DNA from: Macrocystis pyrifera
Lineage: Eukaryota; Sar; Phaeophyceae; Laminariales; Laminariaceae
Direction: 5' to 3'
NCBI GenBank assembly: GCA_031763025.1
Contig: JASSKH010000007.1
Span: 14,532,080 to 14,596,079 of the forward strand
Length of the DNA: 64,000 nt
Shown: positions 25,451 through 38,827 of the stretch, piece by piece
Layout: every line of letters begins with the position of its first letter
Position numbering within the stretch: the stretch's first letter is position 1
Translations under genes and position numbers: made by a program
Notes under the pieces: model-generated
What the model was told of the DNA's origin: nothing
What the model saw: the letters and a program-made list of their open reading frames with translations, nothing else
Databases searched by the model: none

Positions 25451-25754
25451 TAATAAAGCGAACGGCAAGGCGGGACCTTGAGCAAGCCACGCTACAGTCG
25501 AAGGGGTGCCTACAGTAATTATTATCAGCTTCCTAACACAAGGGCCTCTATCTATCAATAGACCTCGCACGAAAACTGACTTTCCTCAAGAAAAATTGGG
25601 AGCGCGCCCACCACCAACGAAAAAAGCAGCAAAGCACAAAAGAGGATTGAATCTACTCAACTGCATATTGGTGCCAGTATTGCAACGCGCTGTATGTTGG
25701 TATAGTTCCTCGGTTTACGAGGAAGTCCTGTCAGCCAGAAACGTTTTGCCCCAA

Positions 25755-25882
25755 AACTACGTCCCTATGCAACCAATGCCTGCCAGGTCGGCGAAAACCC
25801 GGACATGCTCCGTCCCGGCATTGTATAGAGGGATGCCAAATCCTATGGCCATACGACAGTACGGCCATGCACGACATGAGTC
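25755..25882 (+). repeat. Interspersed repeat family R2, copy 2, partial
   Basis: Carries the 3' half: AATGCCTGCCAGGTCGG, ACCCGGACATGCTCCGTC and TACGGCCATGCACGACATGA. Confidence 0.65.
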
Positions 25883-25932
25883 CACCCCCTCCCTATATAC
25901 CGTAGCACGGCTCTATATATTAACATGTTATT

Positions 25933-26038
25933 ATTACAGGGGGCCATAGTAAATAGGACCTGCGGTACACACAAAAAACTATATATTTACCTATTTTTAC
26001 CAACAATATTTGGTCCTATTTACTATGGTCCCCCCTAG
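25933..26038 (-). mobile_element. MITE family M1, copy 9 (just past the PX stop codon)
   Basis: Inverted copy. Its edge lies 20 bp beyond the PX stop codon (26058), so it is probably part of the PX 3' UTR. Confidence 0.85.
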
Positions 26039-26057
26039 TACAAGTATCTTATGCACG

Positions 26058-29000
26058 TTACTGCAAGTATATTACGCACGCACCGTTCGCGGGTGACGGA
26101 GGTTCGGAGTTCTCCGGGCCCATTCCGACCAGCTCCAGCCCCAAGCTGAACACGTCGAAGCCTTTGTCCCAGCTTTGAACGAAGAGCCCAACACAGACAC
26201 CGACGACAAGAGTAGCTATCCCCGGCTTTCCACCGATCTGAAAAAAGGTGTTCGTTCGTGCATTGCCGGCGACGATTCAACATTCGACAGAACAAAACAA
26301 AAAAAGAAACCGAGGCGTCGTTGGACAGGGGTTTCCTCTCGCTCTCCGAGGCATTTAAAAAAAAAAAAAAAAAAAAAAAAACCGAGGCGTTTGTGGTAAT
26401 CATGGGCTTGTGGAACCACAAGAGACGTCGTACTGGTGTGTTTTCCCTCCAACACGAGCTGCACGATAATGTTCGCCTGAACATACTGCATGCGGGATGC
26501 TGATGTGCGTCAGTCAGCTATCGATATCCGCCGCGTTACTACTGCACGCAGGCCGTTGATGTGTGTGTAAAATGGTTTCTGTTTCCGCGACCTCAGCTGT
26601 GCCTTTTTATCTGCTGCCTCAATACAGTACCGGACACCTAATAAGAAACAGGAAAGCTGTCCCAGCTGGGTTTCTTGTTTTGAGAATGGGTGTTTTCTTA
26701 CACTACACTACCATAATTTTAATGAACGACGTTTATTGTTTCTCCCTCTGAATCTCAGCCTGTCTTTCTTATTGCTTTTGCAAATTATACGGGTCGTGTA
26801 CCGTGAGGGATCCGTCTACGAGAAATAAACGTATCAGATCTACGTACGCACAAAAAGTCGGAATGTCACCTTCCACACCACGACGATGCTCACAGCAGAT
26901 ACCGCGACGACGCAAAGCATGCTCAGAAGGTCTGGCCCGAGCAGTTTCCTGAGCACCACGTCGGTCTTGCCCAAGCAACAGAGTCAAGCAACAAGTGGGA
27001 CAGTTCAAAGAGTATAGAGCCATGCGAGCAAGGAGAGAAAACCTAGAAAAAATATCACCACTAGACTGCCGTATTGGTATATTTAGACTCAACACCGTTA
27101 CACGAGGAAAACGTCAGCGATAACCATTTGAGAGCTGATTGCTTCATGACCCGTGCGCAAACAATACGCGAACAATTCGCAGGTAACACGCAGAAGCTTG
27201 ACGGATGTACGAACCATGCCATACCGTTTCTTGCAGAAGGCAAATATACACGAGTAGGACCAGCATCATCCTCAGAAATGACCTCGTGATTTCCACCTGA
27301 ACACGTCGGTGCCGAGGCGGAATTGCATCCTCACGACGCGGGATGGACAGCAAAACAGCAACTTGGTACCGTGTTTGCGCAGGGGATACAGAACGTACAT
27401 CGCTGAAGGACAGACTCGTCAGCGAGCACGCACACACACCCTCTCACACCTAGGATAGATCATGATCTACAGTAGATCACAGATCACCTACATATAGATC
27501 ATGATCTAGATCTTCTAGCTCCTCACCGGCCGTTGTCAGAGGTTGTGCAGGATCTGCATAGTACCTATCCAACCCAGGAAAGATGTGCTACCTTAAATCA
27601 TGAAGATTGTACGGGTCTCACGCAGCAACATGAGGGAAATCATACAGATGAGGAATGCATCTATCTGATCTGTCTGCCCTCAAATATCTAGATCATGAAC
27701 TGTGGGAATGGATGGTCGGTACATGGTCTGTCTATATCCGAGGTGTAGATCATTTGTTGATCATTTGTTCACCTGGTGCACGACCGAGGACAAGCCGCTC
27801 CTCGATGACGCGGTTGCAGCCGCCGCCGCCGCTACTGCCGCCGCCGCCTCTGCCGCCTTTTCGCTCCGTCCCTGCGCACCCCAACACCCCAACACAAAAC
27901 ACCCACCAGAACACATGAACCAGGGGCGACACGACGTGCCTTTGTCTAAGCGGTGCGTGCGGCGGGGGGACAGCTGTCCTGTGTCGTTTTCACCCTAAGA
28001 GACCATCACTTCACGTAACACACAACGACAAAAAGTGAAGGGTACATACACATAAGCAACCCATCCCACGGGCACAGGCACAGGCACAGGCCGCCCGTCG
28101 AGGCCGTGCACAGCAGCAAAAGAGTTGTAAGGTACTGGTACCCGTATCAGGCAAACTTATTGGACAACACATAACGTACACACCACGTGCCACCGCTGAA
28201 AAGAAACAATTGAAGTTCACCCAGGCATGTATGGAACAGGGGAGAGAGAGAAAGGGAGAAAGAAAGAGAGAGAAAGAGAAAGAGAGCTCAACACCGGCGT
28301 GAGCAACGAATATCGGAGGTATTGCCATCTCGAGAAGCCGAAATTTCGACACAAGGGTATCATTTGATTCTGTAAGCCTAAGCTCCGTAACAGCGCGGAC
28401 ATCTTACCCAAAGCAACCGAAAATGCCTCCAAAACGTCGCAACCCCAGCAGCGAGTGGTACATTGAAAAGCGCATCGAGTCGCAAAAAAAAAAAAAATGT
28501 ATGCATAAACTGACGGCACGATAGGATACTCCGTAAAAAACACGTCAAAAGCCACCTTCCAACTCCAAACCCATAGGGGGTCAACCAAATCACCTGGTCG
28601 GCGAGCGGTGGAAACCGCGGGACGCGGTGCAAAGTACCCTTCGTGAGTCGGTCCACCCCCTGATCCCGACGGCAACCGCCTCCCTCCTTCCGAACGCCCT
28701 GTCTCCGACCACGTTCGCCCGACCTCTGCACTCGGGGGGCAACAGCAGAGACACGAAACGGTGTGTGAGCACGAGCATCGAAAGGTCAAACATGCGGCAC
28801 AGCAACGCTGTAGACAGAGAGCACCAGCGACGACATGCGTTTCGCGGGTTTTGTATGATACATCGCTATGTAGACTATACGGGGCGACCAGCCTGATAAC
28901 ATTCCACTCCAACGCACAAGATAAGGCATCTTCGTGCTGATCCTGTCACCATTCAGGAAATACTGCGGCGTTGTCTGAGGTGTTGCGCAACTGCCACCAA

Positions 29001-32000
29001 CGAGTCGCGATGGCTGTGTACCACGCTATTACTCATCGGCTCTCTATGTACCGGTGGGTTCACTCAAAGCCTGCTAACCCACCGCCTCGACAGCAGGCGA
29101 CAGTCCCTACACACGGACAACACCCTCCCGTTACGCACATGCTTCGTGCTCAGGAAGCCTACAAAAAAGTGACCGTGGGAGAGATCTATCGGCACAGCAG
29201 CAGTAGAGTATGCCGTAGCTGGCGATCAGTAGAGGTTTGGGTAGATAAAAAAGAGAGCACGTTGAGTTTGACTGCATTACAACTATCCCGACAGGACCTA
29301 ATCCATCTCCCAGTGATATCTCACCGGGGCCGGTTGGGGTATCCACCGGGAACACTTTCGCGCTTGTCCACGCCATTGGTCGGTTGCCAGCCCCCCCTCG
29401 CACGCCCGCTCCATGCTCATCCATGGCTAAGAACACATCGACCTCTTGCGGCCGGGGGTGCAGCCCCGCCTGGTCGACGAACGAAGAGGGACAGACAAGC
29501 GTCGCCTTCATCGTGAGCACCGCGGTCGTGGTATATACGTGCTTGGGAATTACTTGCAGCATACGCGTGGCACCGTGATCCCAACCCGACTTCATCCCAA
29601 CCGAACCTGAGCCCTCCTAGAGACCTGACCCTTGGAACACAATAAGCCGCCGGCAGGGCCTATCAGCTGCGAGGGACTCTCCGCTACATCGTCATTTTGT
29701 GTGAGGCACATGCAAGTGCCCACTATTACACCGGATTCTTGAAGCAGAGAAAGTACGGCCGCCATTCGAGCCGCGGCGTCACCACCATCCCCGCGTTGCC
29801 CTACGCTCGTACGAGTACACACGCAACCGTAGTTTCACCCCACGCCAGGAGAAAAAGCTTACGACAAGCCAGCTCACCACGAGTCGGAGAAATTCGTCGA
29901 AACCAGTCCTCCGTCGTTCCTGCTCGGAAAAAGCGTCCACGCAGAGAAACATCACGCGAGAATAACGCGTCCGACGTAAGTGAGTATTGGAATGTAAACT
30001 CGGTTCCTCACTTTCGGCTCTCAGCGCTTGCAAAGCCCCAACACCAACGTACACTACCTACAACGGCATCCACGTAAGGAAACTTAGAGGCCGTACCAGC
30101 GCGTAGACTCCCCAGAGTAAGCGCGGATAGGGTTACACACACAGCAAACCCCACGGAGGAGAAAGAGGCGCTACTATAATGTACGTGCATTCCGCCAATC
30201 AAAAAAGTTGATTAGTTTCTACTGCGTACCGGGTGTTAAATAACCCCTCAGGGACTTCCAGAGAGAAAAAGAGCCAAAATTAAATGACGAACACAGCATC
30301 AGCCAGAAGAATATTCCCAAGCTGTTGGGGTACGGATGCGCCCGAACTACAGTGTATTGGATTGCAAGGAAATGGACGATAGGCACAGCATGCTACTGCT
30401 CGGTAGTGCTGCGCGCTTAAACAATTAAAATAGTCCGTTTCACAATACTGACCTCGCCATACCATAACCCAGTAAAAAAAGTTGCTCGTACAGGTAAAAC
30501 ATTACGGGGTACCATAGTAAATAGGACCAAATGTCGTTAGTAAAAATAGGAAAATATATAGGTGTTTGTGTGTACCGTAGGTCCTATTTACTATGTTCCC
30601 CCGTAATAGTTCCCGCATTTCTTCTTACCTTGGTGTGTTCGGAGAAGGTGTTAAACTTGGACTTGTTCGGGAAGCGGAAAGAGCCTACTTCCTTGTGCTG
30701 CTTTCGAAGCGACTGCACCGCGAGACGAGAGAAAACATCCAGAAGCGACCCGATAGACATGGGAACCACTGTCAGAACGAAGCCATGACCGCACGGCCTC
30801 CGCGCTTATCTCCCACAACAAACATCGCCGCTATATTTGGACAGGTCGCACGTGAACGAGGCAAAAGGTGCTCCCATAAAAGAACTCTGCTACTCTACTG
30901 TACTGTAATACCAGATACTAATAGTAGACTGACTGCCTGCCTAGTATTCCGTAGCCGCATCTTCTCTTCATTATACCTGGTAGAGCTCTAGCACTGGACG
31001 TGCTTACAGGTACGAATAGTCGTTGATAGGTACGAGTACGTATCAACACCATACACCAGTGCGAACCACCTAGCTCCATGGTAAAGCGGTGCCGCTTTAT
31101 ATGGTGGCTTGACCGTCCTCGGTAATGAATGTTGCCGCCGAAAGCTCGTGCCCATTATCGGACAAGAAAAAAAAAAAAAAAACGCGACGCGCCTAGCCAT
31201 AACTATATCCACCGATCCGTTTCAAATCTGGCAGGAACCCAGGAGGACCTTTCATGTGATCGTGGGATCGCGATTGCCAACAAACCGGGGGGAAACAAGA
31301 TGCTCCGGGGGGCGTTGCTAGTGGGAAGATAGCCGCGCATACGGGCGGGGTTGTCCCTACGAGTAGCTGAACGCAAAAGGCACAACAGACTGTAGTTATA
31401 TTTGTCGCGCTAAACCTATTATTTGCACATATTACACGACAGGACGACACCTGCCAGCAATCAATACATGTCGTTGTTCCGGGACGTCTTCTTTCTACGG
31501 GTAAATAGCTTTCGCTTTTTCTCTCGTTGTATTTCTATTGATACTACGAGTTGACAAGTATTACAAGGCGCTTCGCTCCGCGGGCGGCCTACGCCGCCCG
31601 CTACGCTCGCTCAGGAAGGAAAAGTACATCAAATTATGCGAAGCGGACAGAGGTCCATGATTGAATATAGTTTTTTTCCATGATCGTAATTGCAAACTGG
31701 CGACGTAAAAATGCCAAAGAGTCCCGCCGCCATGCATGATTCAGGAGAAAACAGCTCGGACGCCATATACGCTTCGCGTCGCGGTTTTCCGCTACGCTCG
31801 CTCACATGTCGTACGTACGTACATACCCCAGGTAGGGTATTTATTTTCTTCTTTTGATGTGCTCCATGTTCTGTACTCGTATGTACGAAAAAGAATGCAC
31901 AGCCTGCAGCACGGCACAGCAGCACGGCAAAAACAATGAAAATGAAACCGAAATTTTGGAAAGAAAAAAAAATCCCCGTCCCCTCTCGTGTAACAATTTC

Positions 32001-35000
32001 CTGCTTGATTGGAACACATTACACCGGTCAAAAAAAAAAAAAATCAAACAGCAGAGCTTCTCTCTCAGCCTCGTACGCCGCCCGCCCCTCTCGCGACCAT
32101 CTCGCCACCGATTCGGTCCGGGTAAAGCTTTCCTCCCTCTCTTCCACAGTGAGCCCCGTCGCCCGCCTCGCGTGAAGCCCGGTGCTAACCGTGGACCTCA
32201 TTCGCCAGCTCGACAATGTTGGTGCTCAGATTGCGAGGTTCTCTCGGTGAATTTCAGATTAGTCGCAAAAATAAGCACCGCTTGAATTTTATTTTGCTTA
32301 TCAAAACGACCCTTACATACTAGTCCTAGCCGGCGTCCCCGGTGGCTTGGTAGGTGGTCCGCGAGCCTATCAATATCAATTTCGTGAGTTCGAGTCTCAC
32401 CGAGTGTATGCTCATAGGGACTTTTTCTTGCAAAAAATTGATTAGCGGAAAGCGCGAGAGCGTGAGTTAGCTGTACATTCGATGAAAATCGACGAGCAGT
32501 GGGAATGCTGAACCCTATGCGCGATAAAAACTAAAGGCACGTACCGGGGGGGAGAAGGGACGACACCTGTGACCACGGCTTGTCCAGAAGATCGTCGAGG
32601 GTAAAACCTCTTATGAGTGGGCTGGAAAGTAAAAGTGATGACTAAAAAAAAAAAAAAAAAAAAAAAACATAGTATAACCGGAACCACACCAGGAGGCCAG
32701 ACATAACCCATTCATGCTTCCCTCGTGTCCCGAGGCACACGCGACGCCTAGCCACAAAAACGGCGACCGCGCTTCTTGCAACCCCCCCCTCTACCCGCCA
32801 GCACCCGCTGACACCCGCGACGGTGCCACGCTCGCCCGCGGAACCGTGCTCGGAGTGCACGCACGCACACGAAACGAAAGAAGAAAAAAGGAAAGAAGGA
32901 CTGAAAGTGCAAAGAGAAATGGAGAAAACAAAGACCCGCTGGAAGGTCCAGCAAGTAATAGTAAAAGGAGGTGATCTCCAAGTGGGAGCTCTGAGAGGCC
33001 AGGGATGTACCAACCGAGCACGCTCAGAGAGTGAGATATTATATAAGTAGTTTTATACTTCTAGTGATGCTGGAGCTGAATGCCGGGTGAGCTTCCAAGT
33101 TAAACGTGACTCTCAGCAGTAATTTCCAAGTTTCGGGTCGTGCGACGGTGACATCATCAGGTGCACCGTCGAGACCACAAGCCAAGGAATTACAGCATTG
33201 CTCCACACCTCTGTAGTGCTCAAAATAGAGACAGCGGTATAGCAAGTCATCATGCCGCCCTCGTGAACTCAACAGCAGGTGCTCAATTCCAGACTCCGGC
33301 GGGTGCGAACACATCCCCACCTTGTATCATAGTATTGTGTATGATTGGTAGTGCCAGGTACCTGGTACGTGCGAGTGGTGAGAAATCGAAAACTCGAGGA
33401 GCCTCTAGCAGTTACAGCTCGTATTACGGGGGATCATAGAAAATAGGACCTACGATAACACAAAAACCTATATATTGCTATATTCACGAACAACATTTTG
33501 TCCTATTTACTATGGTCCCCCGTAATCGTCCTTTCGCCTTACACTACGGTCGGCGACGGGACGCTTGACGCATGAGCACATGGGCAATGGACACCAGCAC
33601 GACAACACACAACACACCATACACACCATGCGGAACTGGTCGAACTGAGAGTAACGCTTGCGGACGCTCCATTGCCGCCCTCCCATCCTCACCACCACCG
33701 AGTACGTCGTGTACCTTGCGAGAACGGAGGAAGGGAGGAGCGAAGCAACAAAAACAACGAAAAAAAACTTAGAGCAAAACGAACACGTAAAAAGCAAAAC
33801 AACATGCATCCTTCGCGAAGTACTCTAAAACAGGGTATACGACACGAGCTATTGCGGGGGACCCTAGTAAATAGGACGAAATACTGTTAGTAAAAATAGG
33901 TAAATATATAGTTTTTTGTGTGTACCGTAGGTCCTATTTACTATGGTTCCCCGTAGTAGGAGGGCCGGAGCGAGGAGGGTGGTGTGTGGTGTGCATTCAT
34001 GACCATTTTGTTCAGCTCGAGCTTCTGTCTCCCTCACACGTTGAGGATCAAGCCTTCGATCTGGCTTTCGTCTTCGTATAACTTCCGGACAGCGTCTTAG
34101 ATAAGAGGTTCGATGAACTGTAGGATCAAGCGCAACACTCGCCACCCTGATGCAGCAAGAAGAGTCACTCAACCCGGGCCCTCTTTCTTTTTTCAGAACA
34201 CAGCTGTCAACCCTGTGGAGGTATACTATTTCGTCGTATAATATGAAGAGCAGAGATTACCATCATGGTGCATGTACGAGCTGCACCCGCTGCATGTACA
34301 TCAAATGCGCTGCACGAACCCGAGCGTTGGGCCTGGACTGGATCTCTACTGGTCGACTGCAGCACATTTCATTCAGGGAGTACACTCGTACCGTATGTAT
34401 GTAGCCTCCCCTGAGTTCAGCAGCCGTACGATTGTGTTCCCGTCAAGTTCGCGCGACTGAAGTAGCCCAAGCAGCTTGTACAGACGAATTTCGATAAAAT
34501 CCTCGATCTCACAGCTGGCGTGTTCTTAGTTCAATAAAATACGTACCTGGTATGATACAAACGGCCTCATGCACCGCCCTCTCGAACGCGAAGGCCCTCA
34601 AGATGACACGTTGCGAGAGCATCGAAACGACCATCCGTAAACGGCGGCTCTTTTTTGCGGGGGCTGTGGCGCGGCAAAGCAAGGATCGGTTACCCAGTCG
34701 GGTAATATTCGGGAAGATGTCTGGCGGGGAGAACCCGAGACGTGGCGGACAGTGTATGACTTGGCATAGATAGATGCATAGTCGAAGATCTTGGGGAGTT
34801 CCTAGCCACCGAAGGGTTAACCGAACACTTCCTCTTGGTGTTTTGAGTTGAGACCGCGCTTGTGGTCAACAGCAGCAAAAAAGGCGGGGAAGTGGTACGG
34901 GGGGGTCCATGAAGCAGTCGATCGGTTCATGGTGAGGTGGAACGAGGATGAGGCACAGCTGAGTAGACAGCGCCGCACATCCGCCGTGGGTGGTGTCCAA

Positions 35001-38000
35001 GGGAATGGGGGGAGGGCGAGCAACAGGAGGAGTGGAAGGAAACCAACCCACCCAGTCAAGGAATGCGGGAGGGCGGGCAACAGGAGGAGTAGAAGGGAAA
35101 TCGCGGTGGACAAAAGTAGGAAGGAGACGGCAGAGGCCGATTAGTACGTAGAACATGTCTATGCTACTCGTGTCGCCAACTGCAGCAGCTGGTTCGAACG
35201 AGGTCTTCCTCTGTCTTCTTTTTCTTTTCGCGCTTGATTCTCCGTGATTTTCATATTACTACTCCATCTTTCTTTCTTCTTGTCCTTATGAAAGGAGTCG
35301 CGTGGCGTGGGTGGATGACGAGCCTGCTTTGCTTGTTTCGTATTGTCTGACGCACCGTTTCCGGGGGTGGGGGATAGTTGACGAACGCAGGCGGAGACGG
35401 CAGACAGGGTAGCAAGGTACCAGGCGGACTAGCAGGGAAAACCTGGCTATGCTACTCGTACCACAAACTGCTGCGGCTACCTGGAGGGTGCTTTGTGCTT
35501 CGGTTTGCCTGTTATTTCCCATGGTTCTTAGTGTTACTCTGTTTATATGTAGTGGTGCTGTTTCTTTAGCTCGTTCTTTTCAAGTGTGTCACATCTCCTG
35601 GGGAAAGGCACAACATAATACTCTTCTAGTTTTCCTTTTGCTCTTTCGAATTGTGTCTTGGTTTTTTTTGTTTGTTTATTTTTGTAATCTCTCTTTAATA
35701 GAATGTGTGTTTGTCGTGCCTGTCGTATCTAGTATAATGACATGACGTTGCATTGTCTACTCTGCTTACTGCATAAAAATGTCGTATCTCTGTGGCGTAG
35801 GTTTGTGACTACATAACTTTTGTAACTCTCTAGGATTGAAAAATCGGTGCGGACACTGGGTGTGCTGGATGTCGACGGGTAGAAATAACGGTTTAACGTG
35901 AAGAACACACACTGCAAAACACACTGCTGTACAGTCAGTAGTATGTAGAGTTCCTGTGGCGTAGTTTGATGACCACAAAGCTTGTGTCCGTCTAGGATTG
36001 AAGAATCGGCACGGACACTGGCTGTGCTGAATGTTGACGGGTAGAAAGAAAGGTTGACGGGTAGAAAGAAAGGTTGACGGGTAGAAAGAAAGGCTGACGG
36101 GTAGAAAGAAAGGTTTAATGTGAGCTATTAATACACACACCATCCATATAGGCACCATGCAACCATGCGCAACCAGGGGTATGATCCAAAGATCCCAAGG
36201 CCCAATGGAAAAATAACAACATAAATGAGATATGCACGAAAATATACGATGAGTACGAGGTATGTATCCAGAGGTACGAATGATATGATATGATACCAGA
36301 CATCACCCGAAACTTGAACTTTGACGTACTTGTCCCAGGCTTCAAATGGTAGGAAGCGCAAGAAGAACCGGAGGGGTCTGCCACAAGCGGCAAGAGAGAA
36401 CAGTTTCAGGAGAATTGGAGGAAACGGCAACTACTGCTGTAGTTACTCCTGCTATAATAGTCGTCTCCTACTGTAGTCGTGTAATTGATGTATCAATAGT
36501 CATGTAGTCTCGTAATCGATTCGATGGGATCAGCAAATGCTCGTTAAACTTCTACACCCCGCACAGATCATCGATTCCCACAGTTCATGACCTATATATT
36601 TCAGGGCAGATACATTCACCATCTGCATGATCTGTATGCTCTACAACAGCAGTAGTAGCTCATGTAGCCAGGCGTGAACCATGAAACCGGCATGATCTAC
36701 TGTAGGGCATGTTTCCTGGGTTCGATCTTTATGTATAGCGCATATCCTGCACAACATCTCGTAACGGCAAGGTATGATCTAGATGATCTAGATGATCTGT
36801 AGATGATATATACCTGGTATTAATAGTAGATACAGCAGTTATTAGATAGATACAGTACTCGTACACAGATACACAGATAGACCGTGATCTGTGCGAGGTG
36901 GGAACACAAACTTCCAAAAACGCCAGGTTGCATGTTGCAGCGGAACGATTATAGATCGTATTGAAGGTGCAGTATTTTATAAATTTTGAAATACGTCAGC
37001 TGTGAATTCGACTGATTAAATAGTTGATACTCAACTTTGCAAGCTGCGTAATACCCCTCGTGATATTCCATTTTTACCTAATTTTACAAGTATTGTGATA
37101 AACCGAGCGCGCGTATTCTATATGTGACTCCTTGTTATAATACTGGTCTTAATATTAATATTAATAGTAGTCAATAGTACAGCAGCAGTAGTTCCTGGTA
37201 CTGGTACGTGAAATCGAACGAGTAATACCTTGCTTGTATCGTCAGTCGTATGAAGATGAACTCGGAACTCGTATTGCTGAATGTACTCTCGCATCTGCTT
37301 TCATGCCCCTTGTACGAGCAAAATCATGTGAGTGGTTAGACTCTCTATTATATTAGGTGCACCCAGCGAACACGCATCTTACCGTTGCCCATCCGCTGTG
37401 AGATGCTCCTTGTGCGACGGCACCGACAGCTCCAGCTCGCTCGTACTGCTCGCATTCACATCCAACTCCCCCCCCTCCTCATCCTCAACCCCTGGGTCGT
37501 TAGGCGCCAAAGGCGATTGCGATGATGCACTCGAGCTTCCATCGCCGTCGCTCTCCGATGCCCTCCTCGAGGGCGGAGGGAACGCGGGCGGCAAAGACTC
37601 CACAGGAGCACGCACACGGGTGCGGGATCGTGGATTCTCGAGCGGCGGTACCTCTGGCCCTGTGCCTGTGGAACGCTGGACAGGGTGCAAGCTTGGAGAC
37701 TCTGGCTCGCGACCGCTGTCGGTTGCCGACGCGTTGGAACGGTTTCCAGTGGATGATTCTACTGGAGAAGGCGCTTGAGGCGGCTGGGCTGTAGAGTCTT
37801 GCGAATGCGAGACAGAGGTTTGGGGTGGTGAAGTGAAGGGCGGTCGGGTGGGTGGTGTTCCTGAGGGAGCGACGTAGGGATCGGTAGTGACGTGCTCAAC
37901 GAGGGGGGGGTTATGAGCTCTAGTCCGAGCTCTCTTCCCCCCGCGGAAACAGTCGTTGATGTGGGTGCGGTGGAATCGTTTTTAGAGGGTATTTCCTCCG

Positions 38001-38067
38001 ACGCAACAACCGGAGCGAGGTCCTTCCGAGCATCGGCCAGTGGTGCCGCTCCCTCGCGTTCTTCCAT
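26058..38067 (-). CDS. PX-domain protein with C-terminal membrane segment
   Basis: Seven exons on the minus strand: 38067-37383, 33714-33623, 30768-30629, 29919-29878, 29469-29325, 28593-28556, 26237-26058 (stop TAA). Phases agree if one C is added to the 8-base run at 37903-37910, giving about 440 residues. Residues 1-228 are a Ser/Pro/Glu-rich, probably disordered region. The PX domain (about 230-345) shows YTTYSVVVR, RKRYSQFDQF (the RY/F phosphoinositide motif), FRFPNKSKF, ERRRTGFDEFLRL and LHPRPQEVDVFLAMDEH. A hydrophobic stretch, GIATLVVGVCVGLFV (about 387-401), looks like a membrane helix. PX domains bind phosphoinositides, usually PI3P on endosomes. The exon-2 donor (GTATGG) was chosen by phase, and the 38-nt exon 28593-28556 and last exon are less certain. 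The start is also uncertain: the frame stays open upstream to about 38390 without an ATG, and an acceptor-like CTGCACAG lies just upstream of the chosen Met. Confidence 0.68.
27440..27720 (+). repeat. Interspersed repeat family R1, copy 3 (PX intron 6)
   Basis: Longest copy: repeated GATCATGATCTA words, AACCCAGGAAAGATGTGCTA, GCAACATGAGGG, and TAGATCATGAACTGTGGGAA at the end. Confidence 0.65.
30502..30606 (+). mobile_element. MITE family M1, copy 10 (PX intron 3)
   Basis: Full-length copy starting 23 bp inside the intron that follows PX exon 3 (donor at 30628). Confidence 0.88.
32332..32667 (+). mobile_element. tRNA-headed SINE, copy 1 (PX intron 2)
   Basis: The head carries a pol III A box (TGGCTTGGTAGG) and a B box (GAGTTCGAGTCTC) spaced as in a tRNA. 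The cloverleaf is degenerate, so it is not a functional tRNA gene. A body of about 240 bp and a poly-A tail (32644-32667) follow. It lies antisense to PX. Confidence 0.85.
33424..33525 (-). mobile_element. MITE family M1, copy 11 (PX intron 2)
   Basis: Inverted copy with both arms intact, about 100 bp past the PX exon-2 donor. Confidence 0.87.
33852..33955 (+). mobile_element. MITE family M1, copy 12 (PX intron 1)
   Basis: Full length with a diverged left end (TTGCGGGGG). With copy 11 it flanks PX exon 2 in opposite orientation. Confidence 0.86.
34552..35915 (+). mobile_element. 5'-truncated LINE copy (PX intron 1)
   Basis: Broken frames give ETTIRKRRLFFAGAVARQSK, a stop, then AAKKAGKWYGGVHEAVDRF, which I recall as the C-terminal region of a widespread LINE ORF2. 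A T-rich 3' UTR and the common tail (35790-35905) follow. It is antisense to PX. Confidence 0.78.
35935..36120 (+). mobile_element. LINE 3'-tail copy with 20-bp tandem expansion
   Basis: Repeats the tail of the preceding copy (TAGGATTGAAGAATCGG, GGACACTGG). The 20-bp unit TTGACGGGTAGAAAGAAAGG is then tandemly repeated about four times at 36034-36117. Confidence 0.75.
36558..36815 (-). repeat. Interspersed repeat family R1, copy 4 (PX intron 1)
   Basis: Inverted match to the copy at 27440: TTCCCACAGTTCATGACCTA, TTTCAGGGCAGA, ATGTTTCCTGGGTTCGATC and GCACAACATCTC. Confidence 0.65.
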
Positions 38068-38827
38068 GCGTACAAGCCTGGCCCTGTGCAGAAAAAAGGG
38101 GCAACACGAGTACCTGTGCGCCACGCACGTGTAGCATGCGGCAACGGCACTCTCCCGCATCAAAATAGAGAATGCAGCCCCATATTTGGACAAGCCAAGC
38201 AGGATGTCGAAACCCCTCTTTTTCAAAATTTCAATTTGGGCCCTCCACCACACTTCGATCTTTCGCTTTTGCTGCCGGGACGCACGCAGGAAAGAAGAGT
38301 ATTTGATCTCTTGTGCCGGTGAGAAGCGTGCGCTTATGTGTTGCTCGACTCGGCTAAGTGACACAGCCGGTTTCCTTCGTAGCTGGCGTCCTTTCTAGAA
38401 ATTGGTACCCACCATAGAGGTGGCGCCTTTTTATAGGAGCACTGCCGTCTACCAAGTATTGTTTCTCTGAGCTGTCTCGCTCCCCCTCAAACTTGACACT
38501 CAGCGCGCCACCTATTCCTTCGCCACCGCCCGCAGTTGGCCCGAGGAGTGTCCCGGTTACTGTGGACAGTCCGAAGGCGTAGTGGAAGGTATAAAACTAC
38601 GGCAGGTGGAGCGCGAGCTATCCAGCCTCGAGTTCACATTGCAACAGGTACGAAATAGCGCGCTGGAGCTCGGGGCAGCGATTGGCGGTGCAAGCCGCCT
38701 CTCAGCGAGAGCGCCACCCAGTCCTCTCGGACCAGAACACAAGCGAAGCCATCGCTCCGTGTTAGGGGCATCGCTGCACAGTGATCGAGGTCGGGACGCT
38801 GCCGGTCCTGCCTCTGCCGCGGAGAAT
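38068..38827. promoter_or_regulatory. Shared upstream region of divergent PX and TLK genes
   Basis: These 760 bp separate the PX start (minus) from the TLK start (plus). The region has no recognised repeat copy, unlike almost every other gap in the window, which suggests constraint. Long open frames on both strands (minus to about 38390; plus from 38582) leave open extra 5' coding sequence for either gene. The promoter role is inferred from position. Confidence 0.4.

Noticed and set aside
27702-27998. Plus-strand frame with an Ala run
   Set aside because: The Ala run comes from a GCC microsatellite in a PX intron. No splice-supported partner or motif; possible but unsupported.
28217-28912. 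A 231-codon minus-strand open frame
   Set aside because: Mostly low-complexity Ser/Leu and Phe runs from simple repeats. Only the 38-nt segment 28593-28556 fits as a PX exon by phase and splice sites.
32332-32405. Possible tRNA gene
   Set aside because: Pol III boxes are present, but the acceptor and anticodon stems do not pair and the same head recurs on a SINE body.
37332-37778. A 148-codon plus-strand frame opposite PX exon 1
   Set aside because: The minus strand gives the Ser/Pro/Glu-rich protein that joins the PX domain in phase, so the plus frame is its shadow.
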